From Thermohalobaculum sp039816045 (GTDB lineage Bacteria > Pseudomonadota > Alphaproteobacteria > Rhodobacterales > Rhodobacteraceae), in assembly GCA_039816045.1 (NCBI GenBank), contig JBCBYB010000013.1:49597-113596 (forward strand): a stretch of DNA of 64,000 nucleotides, given 5' to 3'. The notes beneath the pieces were generated by a model that did no database searches, was not told the DNA's origin, and worked only from the letters and a program-made list of their open reading frames with translations. Each line of letters starts with the position of its first letter. Position 1 is the first letter of the stretch. A program made the position numbers and the translations under genes. Positions 15,980 to 23,316 of the stretch are shown here, piece by piece.

Positions 15980-17703
15980 CCGTCGAGTTTCGCAAGGACC
16001 TCTTCGCGGACGAGCGCGATGACGACCTGAACGAGGTGGGCAAGCCGACCCGCCGCCAGGACATCCTCGGCCATGTGACCGGGCGCTCGCCCTACTACGA
16101 TGACCACCTGTTCGACGGGCTTTGCCATATCCGCTGCGTGCGCTCGCCGCACCACCTGGCGCGGATCCGGCATATCGACAGCGCGGCGGCGGAGCGGATG
16201 CCAGGGGTGCTGCGGATCATCCGCCCATCGGACGTTCCGGTGAACCTCAACACGCTGCTCAGCCTGCTGAATTTCGGACGGGATGACGAGCCGCTGCTGG
16301 CGCCAGAGCGGGTGAACTATGTCGGCGAGCCGGTGCTTGCCATCGTGGCGGAGACCGAGCGCGAGGCCCGCGACGCGGTGGCAGCCGTGCGCGTGGACTG
16401 GGAGGTGCTCCCCCATGTGCTGGACGTCGAGGCCGCACTTGCGCCCGGCGCCCCGGTGGTGAACGAGGCCTACCCGACCAACGCCTTCGAGTACCACGAG
16501 CGCTACGACCACCAGAAGCTGCGGTTCGGCGATGTGGAGGCGGCGTTCCGAGAGGCCGCCCATATCGTCGAAGCGCGCTACTCAATGTCTCCGATCGAGC
16601 AGGCGCCGATCGAGACCTGCGGCGCCATCGCAGCACCCGAACAGAACGACCGCTATGTCTGCCACACCTCGACCCAGGCGCTGTTCTTCTCGCTGGGCAC
16701 CGCGGCGAAGCTGCTGAACATCGGCTCCAATCGGCTGCACTTCGTCGGCGGCACGGTGGGCGGAGGCTTCGGCGGCAAGGTGGACAGCCTGCATGAGCCG
16801 ATGGCGCTGCTCGGGGCGATGCTGACCGGGCGGCCCTGCAAATTCCAGTTCGACCGGGCGGAAGAGATGCAGGTCGGCGCGCCGCGTGGCGCCGAGGTCT
16901 GGCGGATCAAAGATGGGGTGGCAGCGGACGGGCGGATCCTCGCGCGCCGCTTTGAGGGCTACTTCGACAGCGGCGCCTATACGCGGCTCTCGTCCTATGC
17001 GGTGCAGAAAGGGACCGGACACCTGCCAGGGCCGTATACGATCCCGAACGTCTCTTCGGATGTCTATTGCGTCTATACCAACCGGACGCCGGCGACGGCG
17101 ATGCGGGGCTTTGGCATTACGGGCGTCGATTGGGCCATCGAGCGGCACATGGACAAGGTCGCGCGGGCCGTGGGGATGAACCCTCTGGAGTTCCGCATCC
17201 TCAATGCCTACCGCGACGGAGACATGAAGGCGCACCGGCGGGTTGCGAAGAACTGTGCGCTGGTGGAATGCGCCCAGGTTGCCGCGGAGAAGGCGGGCTG
17301 GGCGCTCTCTGGAGAGGCGCGGGCGGCCTCGAGCCTGACGGGCGGGGGCGGGTTGCGCGGTGCGCTGCCAGCACGGACGGCCACCGACACCGATGGCCAG
17401 ATTGGCGCACGGAGGGAAGGTTCGCCCGCTCCACGTCCGGCACCGGTGGCTGCGACGCCGCCCCCCCAGCCGCGCCCCACCCCGGCACCGGAGCGCCCGG
17501 CTGAACCGACATCGCAGCCCACCCATGGCGCGGCTGGGGGGGCGCCGCGGCGCGAGAGCCATCCTCCCGCGCCTGCCGGCCCAAGCGCTCCGCCGACGCC
17601 CGCATCAAGCGAGCCCTACCGACCGACCGAGCCGTTCACCCGCGGCGTGCGGCGGCCGGGGGCGGGTCGCTTCTCCGGCATCAGCGGCACGAGGAGGCGG
17701 TGA
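15976..17703 (+). CDS. Mo-hydroxylase large subunit, N-terminal part
   Basis: This 575-residue protein covers the N-terminal two domains of a CoxL/xanthine dehydrogenase-type molybdopterin subunit. Landmarks are the entry GRSPYYDDHLF, the cofactor loop VGGGFGGK (261-268) and AMRGFG (375-380). Homology ends around residue 445 (VECAQVAAEKAGW). The remaining ~125 residues are a low-complexity proline/alanine/glycine-rich tail, after which the gene stops. The rest of the subunit is encoded in a different frame by the next gene, which starts within this stop codon (TGATG). The CO dehydrogenase active-site loop with Cys (AYxCSFR) is absent, so this is not a form I CO dehydrogenase. Confidence 0.85.
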   Translation: MTVEFRKDLFADERDDDLNEVGKPTRRQDILGHVTGRSPYYDDHLFDGLCHIRCVRSPHHLARIRHIDSAAAERMPGVLRIIRPSDVPVNLNTLLSLLNFGRDDEPLLAPERVNYVGEPVLAIVAETEREARDAVAAVRVDWEVLPHVLDVEAALAPGAPVVNEAYPTNAFEYHERYDHQKLRFGDVEAAFREAAHIVEARYSMSPIEQAPIETCGAIAAPEQNDRYVCHTSTQALFFSLGTAAKLLNIGSNRLHFVGGTVGGGFGGKVDSLHEPMALLGAMLTGRPCKFQFDRAEEMQVGAPRGAEVWRIKDGVAADGRILARRFEGYFDSGAYTRLSSYAVQKGTGHLPGPYTIPNVSSDVYCVYTNRTPATAMRGFGITGVDWAIERHMDKVARAVGMNPLEFRILNAYRDGDMKAHRRVAKNCALVECAQVAAEKAGWALSGEARAASSLTGGGGLRGALPARTATDTDGQIGARREGSPAPRPAPVAATPPPQPRPTPAPERPAEPTSQPTHGAAGGAPRRESHPPAPAGPSAPPTPASSEPYRPTEPFTRGVRRPGAGRFSGISGTRRR

Positions 17704-18728
17704 TGACGCTCCATCGCGGGCGCGGCTGCGCCACCATCAACTATCCGATCGGCATGAACCTCGGGGGCGACCCGTCCCAGGCGCTCGTGCACTCCAACCC
17801 CGATGGCAAGTTCACGGTGGCGCTCTCCTCGATCGATCTCGGCCAGGGGATGAAGTCGGTCACCCGCCAGATCGCGGCGGAAACGCTCGGCGTGCCGGTG
17901 GCCGATGTCTATGTGGACACAGCCGACAGCGACACGGGTCCGCACTGCATGGGCAGCTTTGCCAGCCGCGGCACGCACCGGGTCGGCAATGCGGTGATCG
18001 AGGCGGCCCGCGAGGCACGCCAGGTGATGCTGGAGGCGGCCGCTGAGGAATTGGAGGTGGACCCGGGCGATCTCGAAACCGACGGTCAAGGGAATATCCA
18101 TGTGCGCGGCGCCCCTTCGCGCTCCATCACCACCGGTCAGGCGTCTGCCGCGGCCCAGTTCAAGCAGGGGCGCACGGTTTCGGGGCGGGGGATCTTCCTG
18201 ATCCCGATGTCGGATGTGGACGCGGAGACGGGCGAGATGACCCCGGTCAGCGCCTATGCCCATGCCGCCTTGGTGGTGGATGTCGAGGTGGACGACGAGA
18301 CCGGCGAGGTCACGGTCCTCAAGATGAACTCAGCCTATGAAGTCGGGCGCGCCCTCAACCCGCGGCTGGTGGAGCAGCAGTTGGTCGGCGGCGCATGGAT
18401 GGGGATGAGCCACGCGCTCTGGGAGACCACGGAGCCCTATTACCCCGACCGGGCCCACGGTCCGACCGACTTCAACGGCTATCTCATGCCCGGGCCGGGC
18501 GACATCGCGCCCCATGACATCGCGGTGCTGGAGCGGCCGGCGCCCGATGGCCCTTACGGTGGCAAAGGGCCCGGTGAGATGTGTGCCAATCCGGTGCTGC
18601 CCGCGATTGCCAACGCGGTGTTCGACGCCGTCGGGGTCGACATCGACGATCTGCCGCTGACGCCGGAGAAGATCCTGCGTGCCTTGAGGGCCCAAGGGGG
18701 CGCCCGGCCCGGGAACACCAGCCCGTGA
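17703..18728 (+). CDS. Mo-hydroxylase large subunit, C-terminal part
   Basis: This 341-residue protein is the C-terminal half of the Mo-binding subunit. It has GCATINYPIGMNLGGDPSQA at the start, then LSSIDLGQGMKSVTRQIAAE (cofactor-binding Gln-Gly), DTGPHCMGSFASRGTHRVGNA, and the catalytic-base Glu region GGKGPGEMCANP near the end. These normally follow directly on the AAEKAGW helix of the upstream protein. The ATG at 17703 overlaps the upstream stop and is two bases out of frame with it. Both halves keep their cofactor motifs, so I read this as a working split subunit, with a frameshifted single gene as the alternative. Confidence 0.85.
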   Translation: MTLHRGRGCATINYPIGMNLGGDPSQALVHSNPDGKFTVALSSIDLGQGMKSVTRQIAAETLGVPVADVYVDTADSDTGPHCMGSFASRGTHRVGNAVIEAAREARQVMLEAAAEELEVDPGDLETDGQGNIHVRGAPSRSITTGQASAAAQFKQGRTVSGRGIFLIPMSDVDAETGEMTPVSAYAHAALVVDVEVDDETGEVTVLKMNSAYEVGRALNPRLVEQQLVGGAWMGMSHALWETTEPYYPDRAHGPTDFNGYLMPGPGDIAPHDIAVLERPAPDGPYGGKGPGEMCANPVLPAIANAVFDAVGVDIDDLPLTPEKILRALRAQGGARPGNTSP

Positions 18729-19606
18729 CGGTCCAGCCGGTCATCGACGGGATCTCCGGTGCCGGCCATCTTGCGGAGGCGCTGGGAGATGCGCAGTACC
18801 TCGCCGGCGAAGGGTTGGCGACCGCGGCCTATCTGGCCTTGGCGCTCGGCAAGCCGCTGCTGTTGGAAGGGGCGCCCGGAACCGGCAAGACCGAGGCCGC
18901 CAAGGCGCTGGCCTCCGTGCTCGGGCGGCGCCTGATCCGGCTCCAGTGCTATGAGGGGATCGACGCCTCCGCCGCGCTCTATGAGTGGAACTATCCCCGC
19001 CAGATGCTGGCGATCCGCCAGGCGGGCAGCGATTATGTCAACGTCTACGAAGACCGCTTCCTGCTGGCGCGGCCTCTGCTCGACGCGCTGCAGACCGCCG
19101 ACGCGGCGCTGCTCCTGATCGACGAGATCGACCGGGCGGATCCCGAGTTCGAGGCGTTCCTGCTGGAGTTTCTCTCCGATTTCCAGATCACCATCCCAGA
19201 GCGCGGGACCCTGCGCGCCGACCGGCGGCCCGTGGTGGTGCTGACTTCGAACCGGACCCGCGAGCTGCATGAGGCGCTCCGCCGGCGCTGCGTCTATCAC
19301 TGGATCGGTTATCCTGACCCGATGCGGGAGGCGGAGATCGTCATGCTCCGCGCCTCCAGTGTTGCGCGCGAGACTGCGGACCGGGTGGTGGCCGCCGTCG
19401 GGCGTCTGAGGGCCGAGCCTCTGGCGAAACCGCCGGGGGTCGCCGAGACGGTCGAATGGGCGGAAGCGGCGACGCTGCTAGCCTCCCAGGGGGCGGCGTG
19501 GCCCGAGGCGTTCCGGCGGGCGATCGGGGTCGCGCTCAAGGACCAGGACGATTTGGCGTTCCTCGCCGACCGGTTGGACGTGCTCTTGCCGGGAGATGCG
19601 GCATGA
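18725..19606 (+). CDS. MoxR-type AAA+ ATPase (CoxD-like)
   Basis: This 293-residue AAA+ ATPase of the MoxR family starts at a GTG overlapping the previous stop (GTGA). Walker A is GAPGTGKTEAAK, Walker B is ALLLIDEIDRADPE, and sensor 1 is VVVLTSNRTRELHEALRRRC. In cox operons CoxD-type ATPases work with VWA proteins in maturation of the Mo-containing active site. Position directly after the Mo subunit and before the VWA gene (4-base overlap) supports the same chaperone role here. Confidence 0.9.
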   Translation: MTVQPVIDGISGAGHLAEALGDAQYLAGEGLATAAYLALALGKPLLLEGAPGTGKTEAAKALASVLGRRLIRLQCYEGIDASAALYEWNYPRQMLAIRQAGSDYVNVYEDRFLLARPLLDALQTADAALLLIDEIDRADPEFEAFLLEFLSDFQITIPERGTLRADRRPVVVLTSNRTRELHEALRRRCVYHWIGYPDPMREAEIVMLRASSVARETADRVVAAVGRLRAEPLAKPPGVAETVEWAEAATLLASQGAAWPEAFRRAIGVALKDQDDLAFLADRLDVLLPGDAA

Positions 19607-20700
19607 CGCTCCCCCGGGCCGCAGAACCCTTCGTGGCCTTTGCCGATGTGCTCCGTGGCGCCGGCTTTGTGGTGGCGCCCGACCAGACGGTGGCCTTCCT
19701 CGCAGGGGTCGGACTGCTGGGGCCGCGGGCGGTCGAGGATATCCACCGGGCGGCCCGTGCGACGCTCAGCCCCCCGCCCGAGAGATTTCCGGAGTTCGAC
19801 GCTCTGTTCCGCGCGCATTTCCTTGGCCAGGCGTTGGCCGCCCCCGCATCGGAGGGGGATGACGACGAGATGGCCGTCCGCGACCAGCGCGAGGGCCGCG
19901 AGGACTTCGACCTGGGTGAGCCATCGGAGCGTGGGGCGGAGGCGACGGCGTCCGAGACGCTCTCGGTCCGCCAGTTCTCGGCACAGACCGAGGCGCAGGC
20001 GCTCGCGCGGTTTGCCCGGCGCGCACCCACCGCCCTGCCCCGCCGGATCGGCCGTCGCCACGCCCCCGACCGACGGGGCGCCCGCCCGGATCTCGCACGG
20101 GCCTTGCGCCTCGCCGCCCGGCGCGACGGCGAACTGGTTGAGCTGCCACGGCTCGCCCGCCAGCCGCGCCAACGCCGCATCCTGCTGCTGATCGACATCT
20201 CCGGCAGCATGAAGGGCGGAACCGATGGGATGCTTGCCCTCGCCCATGCGACGGTCCAAGCAGGTGACCGGGTCGAGGTCTTCACCTTCGGGACACGCCT
20301 TACCCGCATCACCCGAGCCCTCAGGCTCAGGAGCCGGGCGCAGGCGCTCGAGATGGCGGCGGGGCTCGCGCCGGACTGGGACGGTGGCACGCGGATCGGC
20401 GATGCCCTGGCCGCCTTCCTCGCTGTCCCCCGGTTCGCCGGGTTTGCGCGCGGCGCGCTGGTGACGGTTCTCTCGGACGGGCTGGAGCGGGGCGATCCGG
20501 GCGCGATGGTGAGCGCGGTCGACCGCCTCTCCCGCCTAGCCTGGCGGCTCGACTGGCTGACGCCACTGGCCGCCGACCCGGCCTTCCGGCCTGAGACCGG
20601 AGCACTCAAGGCCTGCCTGCCCTTCCTCGACCACATCGGCGATGGCAGCGGCGCCGCGCCGGTCGCAGCCCACATCCTCGCGGCAGGGGCCCGCCGATGA
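19603..20700 (+). CDS. VWA-domain protein (CoxE-like)
   Basis: This 365-residue protein has an acidic and Arg-rich middle region and a C-terminal von Willebrand A domain with an intact MIDAS metal site (DISGSMKGG, later TVLSDGLERGD). CoxE-like proteins pair with MoxR ATPases and are needed for Mo-enzyme activation in CO dehydrogenase systems. The start at 19603 overlaps the MoxR stop, and the end overlaps the amidohydrolase start, so all are co-translated. Confidence 0.88.
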   Translation: MTLPRAAEPFVAFADVLRGAGFVVAPDQTVAFLAGVGLLGPRAVEDIHRAARATLSPPPERFPEFDALFRAHFLGQALAAPASEGDDDEMAVRDQREGREDFDLGEPSERGAEATASETLSVRQFSAQTEAQALARFARRAPTALPRRIGRRHAPDRRGARPDLARALRLAARRDGELVELPRLARQPRQRRILLLIDISGSMKGGTDGMLALAHATVQAGDRVEVFTFGTRLTRITRALRLRSRAQALEMAAGLAPDWDGGTRIGDALAAFLAVPRFAGFARGALVTVLSDGLERGDPGAMVSAVDRLSRLAWRLDWLTPLAADPAFRPETGALKACLPFLDHIGDGSGAAPVAAHILAAGARR

Positions 20701-21590
20701 CCGCATTGCCCAAAGACGCGGTGGACGCGCACCACCACATCTGGCGCCGCGCCGATCTGCCTTGGCTGCTGGGGCCGAGTGTGCCGCGGATCTTCGGCGA
20801 CTACGACGCCATCAAGCGCGACTACGCAATCGAGGAGTACCGCGCGGACGTGGCCGGGACCGGGATCGCGAAGTCCGTCTATGTGCAGGCCAACTGGGCG
20901 CCGAACTGGGCCGCTGACGAAGCCGCCTGGGTCCAGGGGGAGGCCGACCGCACCGGTTGGCCCCATGCCATCGTGGGCTTCGCGGACTTCACGGCCGAGG
21001 ATGTCCGCCCGCAACTCGACCGCCTCGCGCAACCGCTTACCCGCGGTGTGCGCCAACAGCTTCACTGGCACGAGAGCGTCCCCTATCGCTTCGCCCAACG
21101 CCCCGATCTCGGCTCCGATCCCGTGGTCCAGCGCAACATCGCCCATCTCGCCGAGCGGGGCTGGGTGTTCGAACTGCAGCTCTTCGCGGGACAGACCGAG
21201 CACGGGGTCGCGCTCGCCGAGGCCTGCCCGGAGGTCACCTTCGTGCTCCAGCACGCGCTGATGCTGGAGGATCTCTCGCCGGAGGGTCGCACCATGTGGG
21301 AGAGCGGTCTGCGCCGCCTCGCGGCCTGTCCGAACATCTGTTGCAAGCTCTCGGGGCTCGGCACCTTTGTGCACCGGGTCGATGCCGCGCTGATCGCCGA
21401 GATCGTGGCCATTGCCGTCGATGCTTTTGGGGTCAAACGCTGCCTCTGGGGCTCGAACTTCCCCATCGAGAAACTCTGGACCGACTATGCCAGCCTGCTC
21501 ACCGCCCATCTCGCCGCAACCGCCGAGATGACCGACGCCGCCCGCCGCGCGCTCTTCCGCGACACGGCAACCCGAATTTACCGACTGTAG
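20697..21590 (+). CDS. Amidohydrolase-family (COG3618-type) hydrolase
   Basis: This 297-residue TIM-barrel hydrolase of the amidohydrolase 2 group has DAHHHIW (residues 10-16) as the first metal-site motif and WGSNFPIEKLW near the C-terminus. The family includes L-fuconolactonase and 2-pyrone-4,6-dicarboxylate lactonase, so ring-opening of a lactone or cyclic amide is the natural expectation. The usual metal-binding Asp in GSDxP is Asn here, a variant that occurs in part of the family. It follows the VWA gene with a 4-base overlap and could act on the hydroxylated product of the Mo enzyme. Confidence 0.82.
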   Translation: MTALPKDAVDAHHHIWRRADLPWLLGPSVPRIFGDYDAIKRDYAIEEYRADVAGTGIAKSVYVQANWAPNWAADEAAWVQGEADRTGWPHAIVGFADFTAEDVRPQLDRLAQPLTRGVRQQLHWHESVPYRFAQRPDLGSDPVVQRNIAHLAERGWVFELQLFAGQTEHGVALAEACPEVTFVLQHALMLEDLSPEGRTMWESGLRRLAACPNICCKLSGLGTFVHRVDAALIAEIVAIAVDAFGVKRCLWGSNFPIEKLWTDYASLLTAHLAATAEMTDAARRALFRDTATRIYRL

Positions 21591-21612
21591 AAACGAATAA
21601 AGGGAGGGACCC

Positions 21613-22461
21613 ATGGCACTTGAAATCCACGTGCTCGACTATGGCGATATCGAGCTGGAGACGAGTTTTCTCGTGCTCGGGCACGAATGCGGACGGATCC
21701 GGCGCGTGCCGGTCTATGGCTTTCTGATCCTTGGGGGCACCTATCCGGTGGTGGTCGACACCGGCTATCGCGACAATGCGATCATGGAGTCGCTGGGCAT
21801 GCGCGGCCTCCAATTCCACGACAACATGATCGAGCAGCAGCTGGCCAAGCACGGGGTGAAGCTCGGCGACGTGCGCTATGTGGTGCACACCCATCTCCAC
21901 ATCGACCATGCGGGCAAGGACGACCACTTCCCCATGAACACGACCGTGGTGATCAACCGGCGCGAGCTCGAGTGCTCCGTCTCGGGTCTGATGCACCCGC
22001 AATACCCCAAACCGGACATCCAGCACCTGATCGAGCGGCTGCACACCCAGGACGCGCTGCGGTTCCTGGATCTCGAGATCACCGGAGCAGAAGAGCTGAT
22101 CCCCGGCGTCTGGTGCGAGCCGGCGAATGCGCACACCGAGGGCTCGGCCAATGTGATTGTCGAGACTGCGGACGGGCTCGCCTGCATCTGCGGCGACGTG
22201 ATCTACAACTTCAACGACCAGATCGTGAACCAGGTGCGCCAGACCCAGTTCATGGAGCCTCAGGTCACGGGCAACCATGCAGGCAGCAAGCGGGCCGAGA
22301 AGGGCGCGATCAAGAAGCTGATGCAGAACTTCCGCTATCTCCTGCCGGTGCACGACAAGCCGGCCAAGATCGAAGGCGGGCGGGTTGTCGGACGCCTGGA
22401 TATGCGCGTGCCGGGGCCGGTATCGGAGAGTGTCGCCGACCGTCCGTGGTTTCCGATGTGA
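21613..22461 (+). CDS. MBL-fold lactonase (AHL-lactonase family)
   Basis: This 282-residue metallo-beta-lactamase-fold hydrolase has the full dinuclear zinc motif HTHLHIDHAG (92-101), a later metal His in ANAHTEGS, and an Asp in CGDVIYNF. This pattern is assigned to the N-acyl homoserine lactonase family. An AAAGGGAGG ribosome site precedes the ATG. In this operon context a catabolic lactone or cyclic ester hydrolysis is more likely than quorum quenching. It is the last gene of the co-directional train before the repetitive spacer. Confidence 0.83.
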   Translation: MALEIHVLDYGDIELETSFLVLGHECGRIRRVPVYGFLILGGTYPVVVDTGYRDNAIMESLGMRGLQFHDNMIEQQLAKHGVKLGDVRYVVHTHLHIDHAGKDDHFPMNTTVVINRRELECSVSGLMHPQYPKPDIQHLIERLHTQDALRFLDLEITGAEELIPGVWCEPANAHTEGSANVIVETADGLACICGDVIYNFNDQIVNQVRQTQFMEPQVTGNHAGSKRAEKGAIKKLMQNFRYLLPVHDKPAKIEGGRVVGRLDMRVPGPVSESVADRPWFPM

Positions 22462-22590
22462 GCCCACCTGCCCGCCTCCGCCCCGCGCTCGCCTCACCTC
22501 ACGCTCGCACACGTCGGCGTGAGAGGGCGTTGATCCTGGCCGCCCCCTGGGAGACCTTCCAGCGTGGGAAGGTTCTGGCTGGAGGCGGAG

Positions 22591-23103
22591 ATGAAGAAGC
22601 GTGGCAATACAAAGGCGGGCGCGAAATCGGGCAAACCGGCCAAGACGCCAAACCCCTCGCCAAGACCGCGCAAAGCGCGCTCACGTCGCGAAGTCCTGAC
22701 AGCGGCGGCAAGCTGGGGCGCCATCGCGTTCGGCGTCGGCGGTGTCGGCTACTGGACCGTGTCGAGCGTCTCGGCGAGCATGAGCGAGGGCGATCTCTCC
22801 CGGATCGGCAATGGCACGCCGTCGGTGGTGCAGATCCACGATCCCCAATGCAGCGAGTGTGCAGCCTTGCAGCGGGCGGCGCGCGAGGCGTTGACCGGCT
22901 TCGAGGATGGGGCGCTGACCTTCATGGTGGCCAACCTCAGAACCGCCGAGGGCCGAGCGCTCGCCGCGCGCCACAATGTCGGCCATGTGACGCTCCTGCT
23001 CTTCGACCGTTCGGGCGAGATGCGCAGCGTAATCCGCGGCGTGCATCCGAGCGCAACGCTGCAGAGAGCCTTCGAGACGCATCTCAGGCTCTCCACCTCC
23101 TGA
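22591..23103 (+). CDS. Tat-like exported thioredoxin-fold protein
   Basis: This 170-residue protein starts at the ATG at 22591, preceded by GGAGGCGGAG. A very basic N-terminus leads into SRREVLTAAASWGAIAFGVG, which matches a twin-arginine-like signal or signal anchor. The remainder has a thioredoxin-like pattern: VVQIHDPQCSECAAL with a CxxC (CSEC), then VANLRTAEG and VTLLLFDRSG strands. It may be a periplasmic disulfide or metallochaperone protein. No family name is certain. It is separated by 129 bases from the lactonase. Confidence 0.6.
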   Translation: MKKRGNTKAGAKSGKPAKTPNPSPRPRKARSRREVLTAAASWGAIAFGVGGVGYWTVSSVSASMSEGDLSRIGNGTPSVVQIHDPQCSECAALQRAAREALTGFEDGALTFMVANLRTAEGRALAARHNVGHVTLLLFDRSGEMRSVIRGVHPSATLQRAFETHLRLSTS

Positions 23104-23123
23104 CCACGGCGCAGGGTGGCAGG

Positions 23124-23292
23124 CCGATCCGGGCCCGCCACCTCCCCCACCCACCCGCCCGGAGCTGGCGAGCCCGGATCGGTCTCAGACCGCGCCCCTG
23201 CCTCTCCCCTTTGAGCCAGGCCAGATCCCCAAGCTTCTCGCAGGCCCGCCCCCTCCCGTGGGTGGGTGGGCGGAGGGAGGGGGCGGGCCTGC
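23124..23292. repeat. Palindromic REP-like element with G-quadruplex loop
   Basis: The 213-base gap between genes is built of nested inverted repeats. The right part is a perfect 18-bp stem (23240-23257 with 23275-23292) whose loop holds a canonical four-run G motif (23260-23277, runs separated by T, T and CGGA). The left part has a C-rich mirror (23144-23160), giving a G-quadruplex motif on the minus strand, and a 14-bp imperfect repeat (23124-23137 with 23169-23182). The loop sequence recurs at 51386-51402. It resembles a dispersed bacterial palindromic repeat. Confidence 0.65.
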
Positions 23293-23316
23293 CTATGCCA
23301 GACACGGAGACCTCCC

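Noticed and set aside
17317..17700. A separate gene in the proline-rich region of the split Mo subunit
   Set aside because: Other frames here give only Arg/Pro-rich shadows without ribosome sites; the region reads best as a C-terminal tail of the first half.
15976..18728. Calling the Mo enzyme a form I CO dehydrogenase
   Set aside because: The active-site loop with Cys (AYxCSFR) is missing; the region reads AMRGFG, as in other hydroxylases of the family.
19536..21614. Long minus-strand frames opposite the VWA and amidohydrolase genes
   Set aside because: Low-complexity translation with no domain, while the plus strand has intact MIDAS and amidohydrolase motifs with overlapping starts and stops.
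21613..22461. Quorum-quenching AHL lactonase
   Set aside because: The fold family supports lactone hydrolysis, but no quorum-sensing gene is nearby and the operon is catabolic, so the specific role was not claimed.
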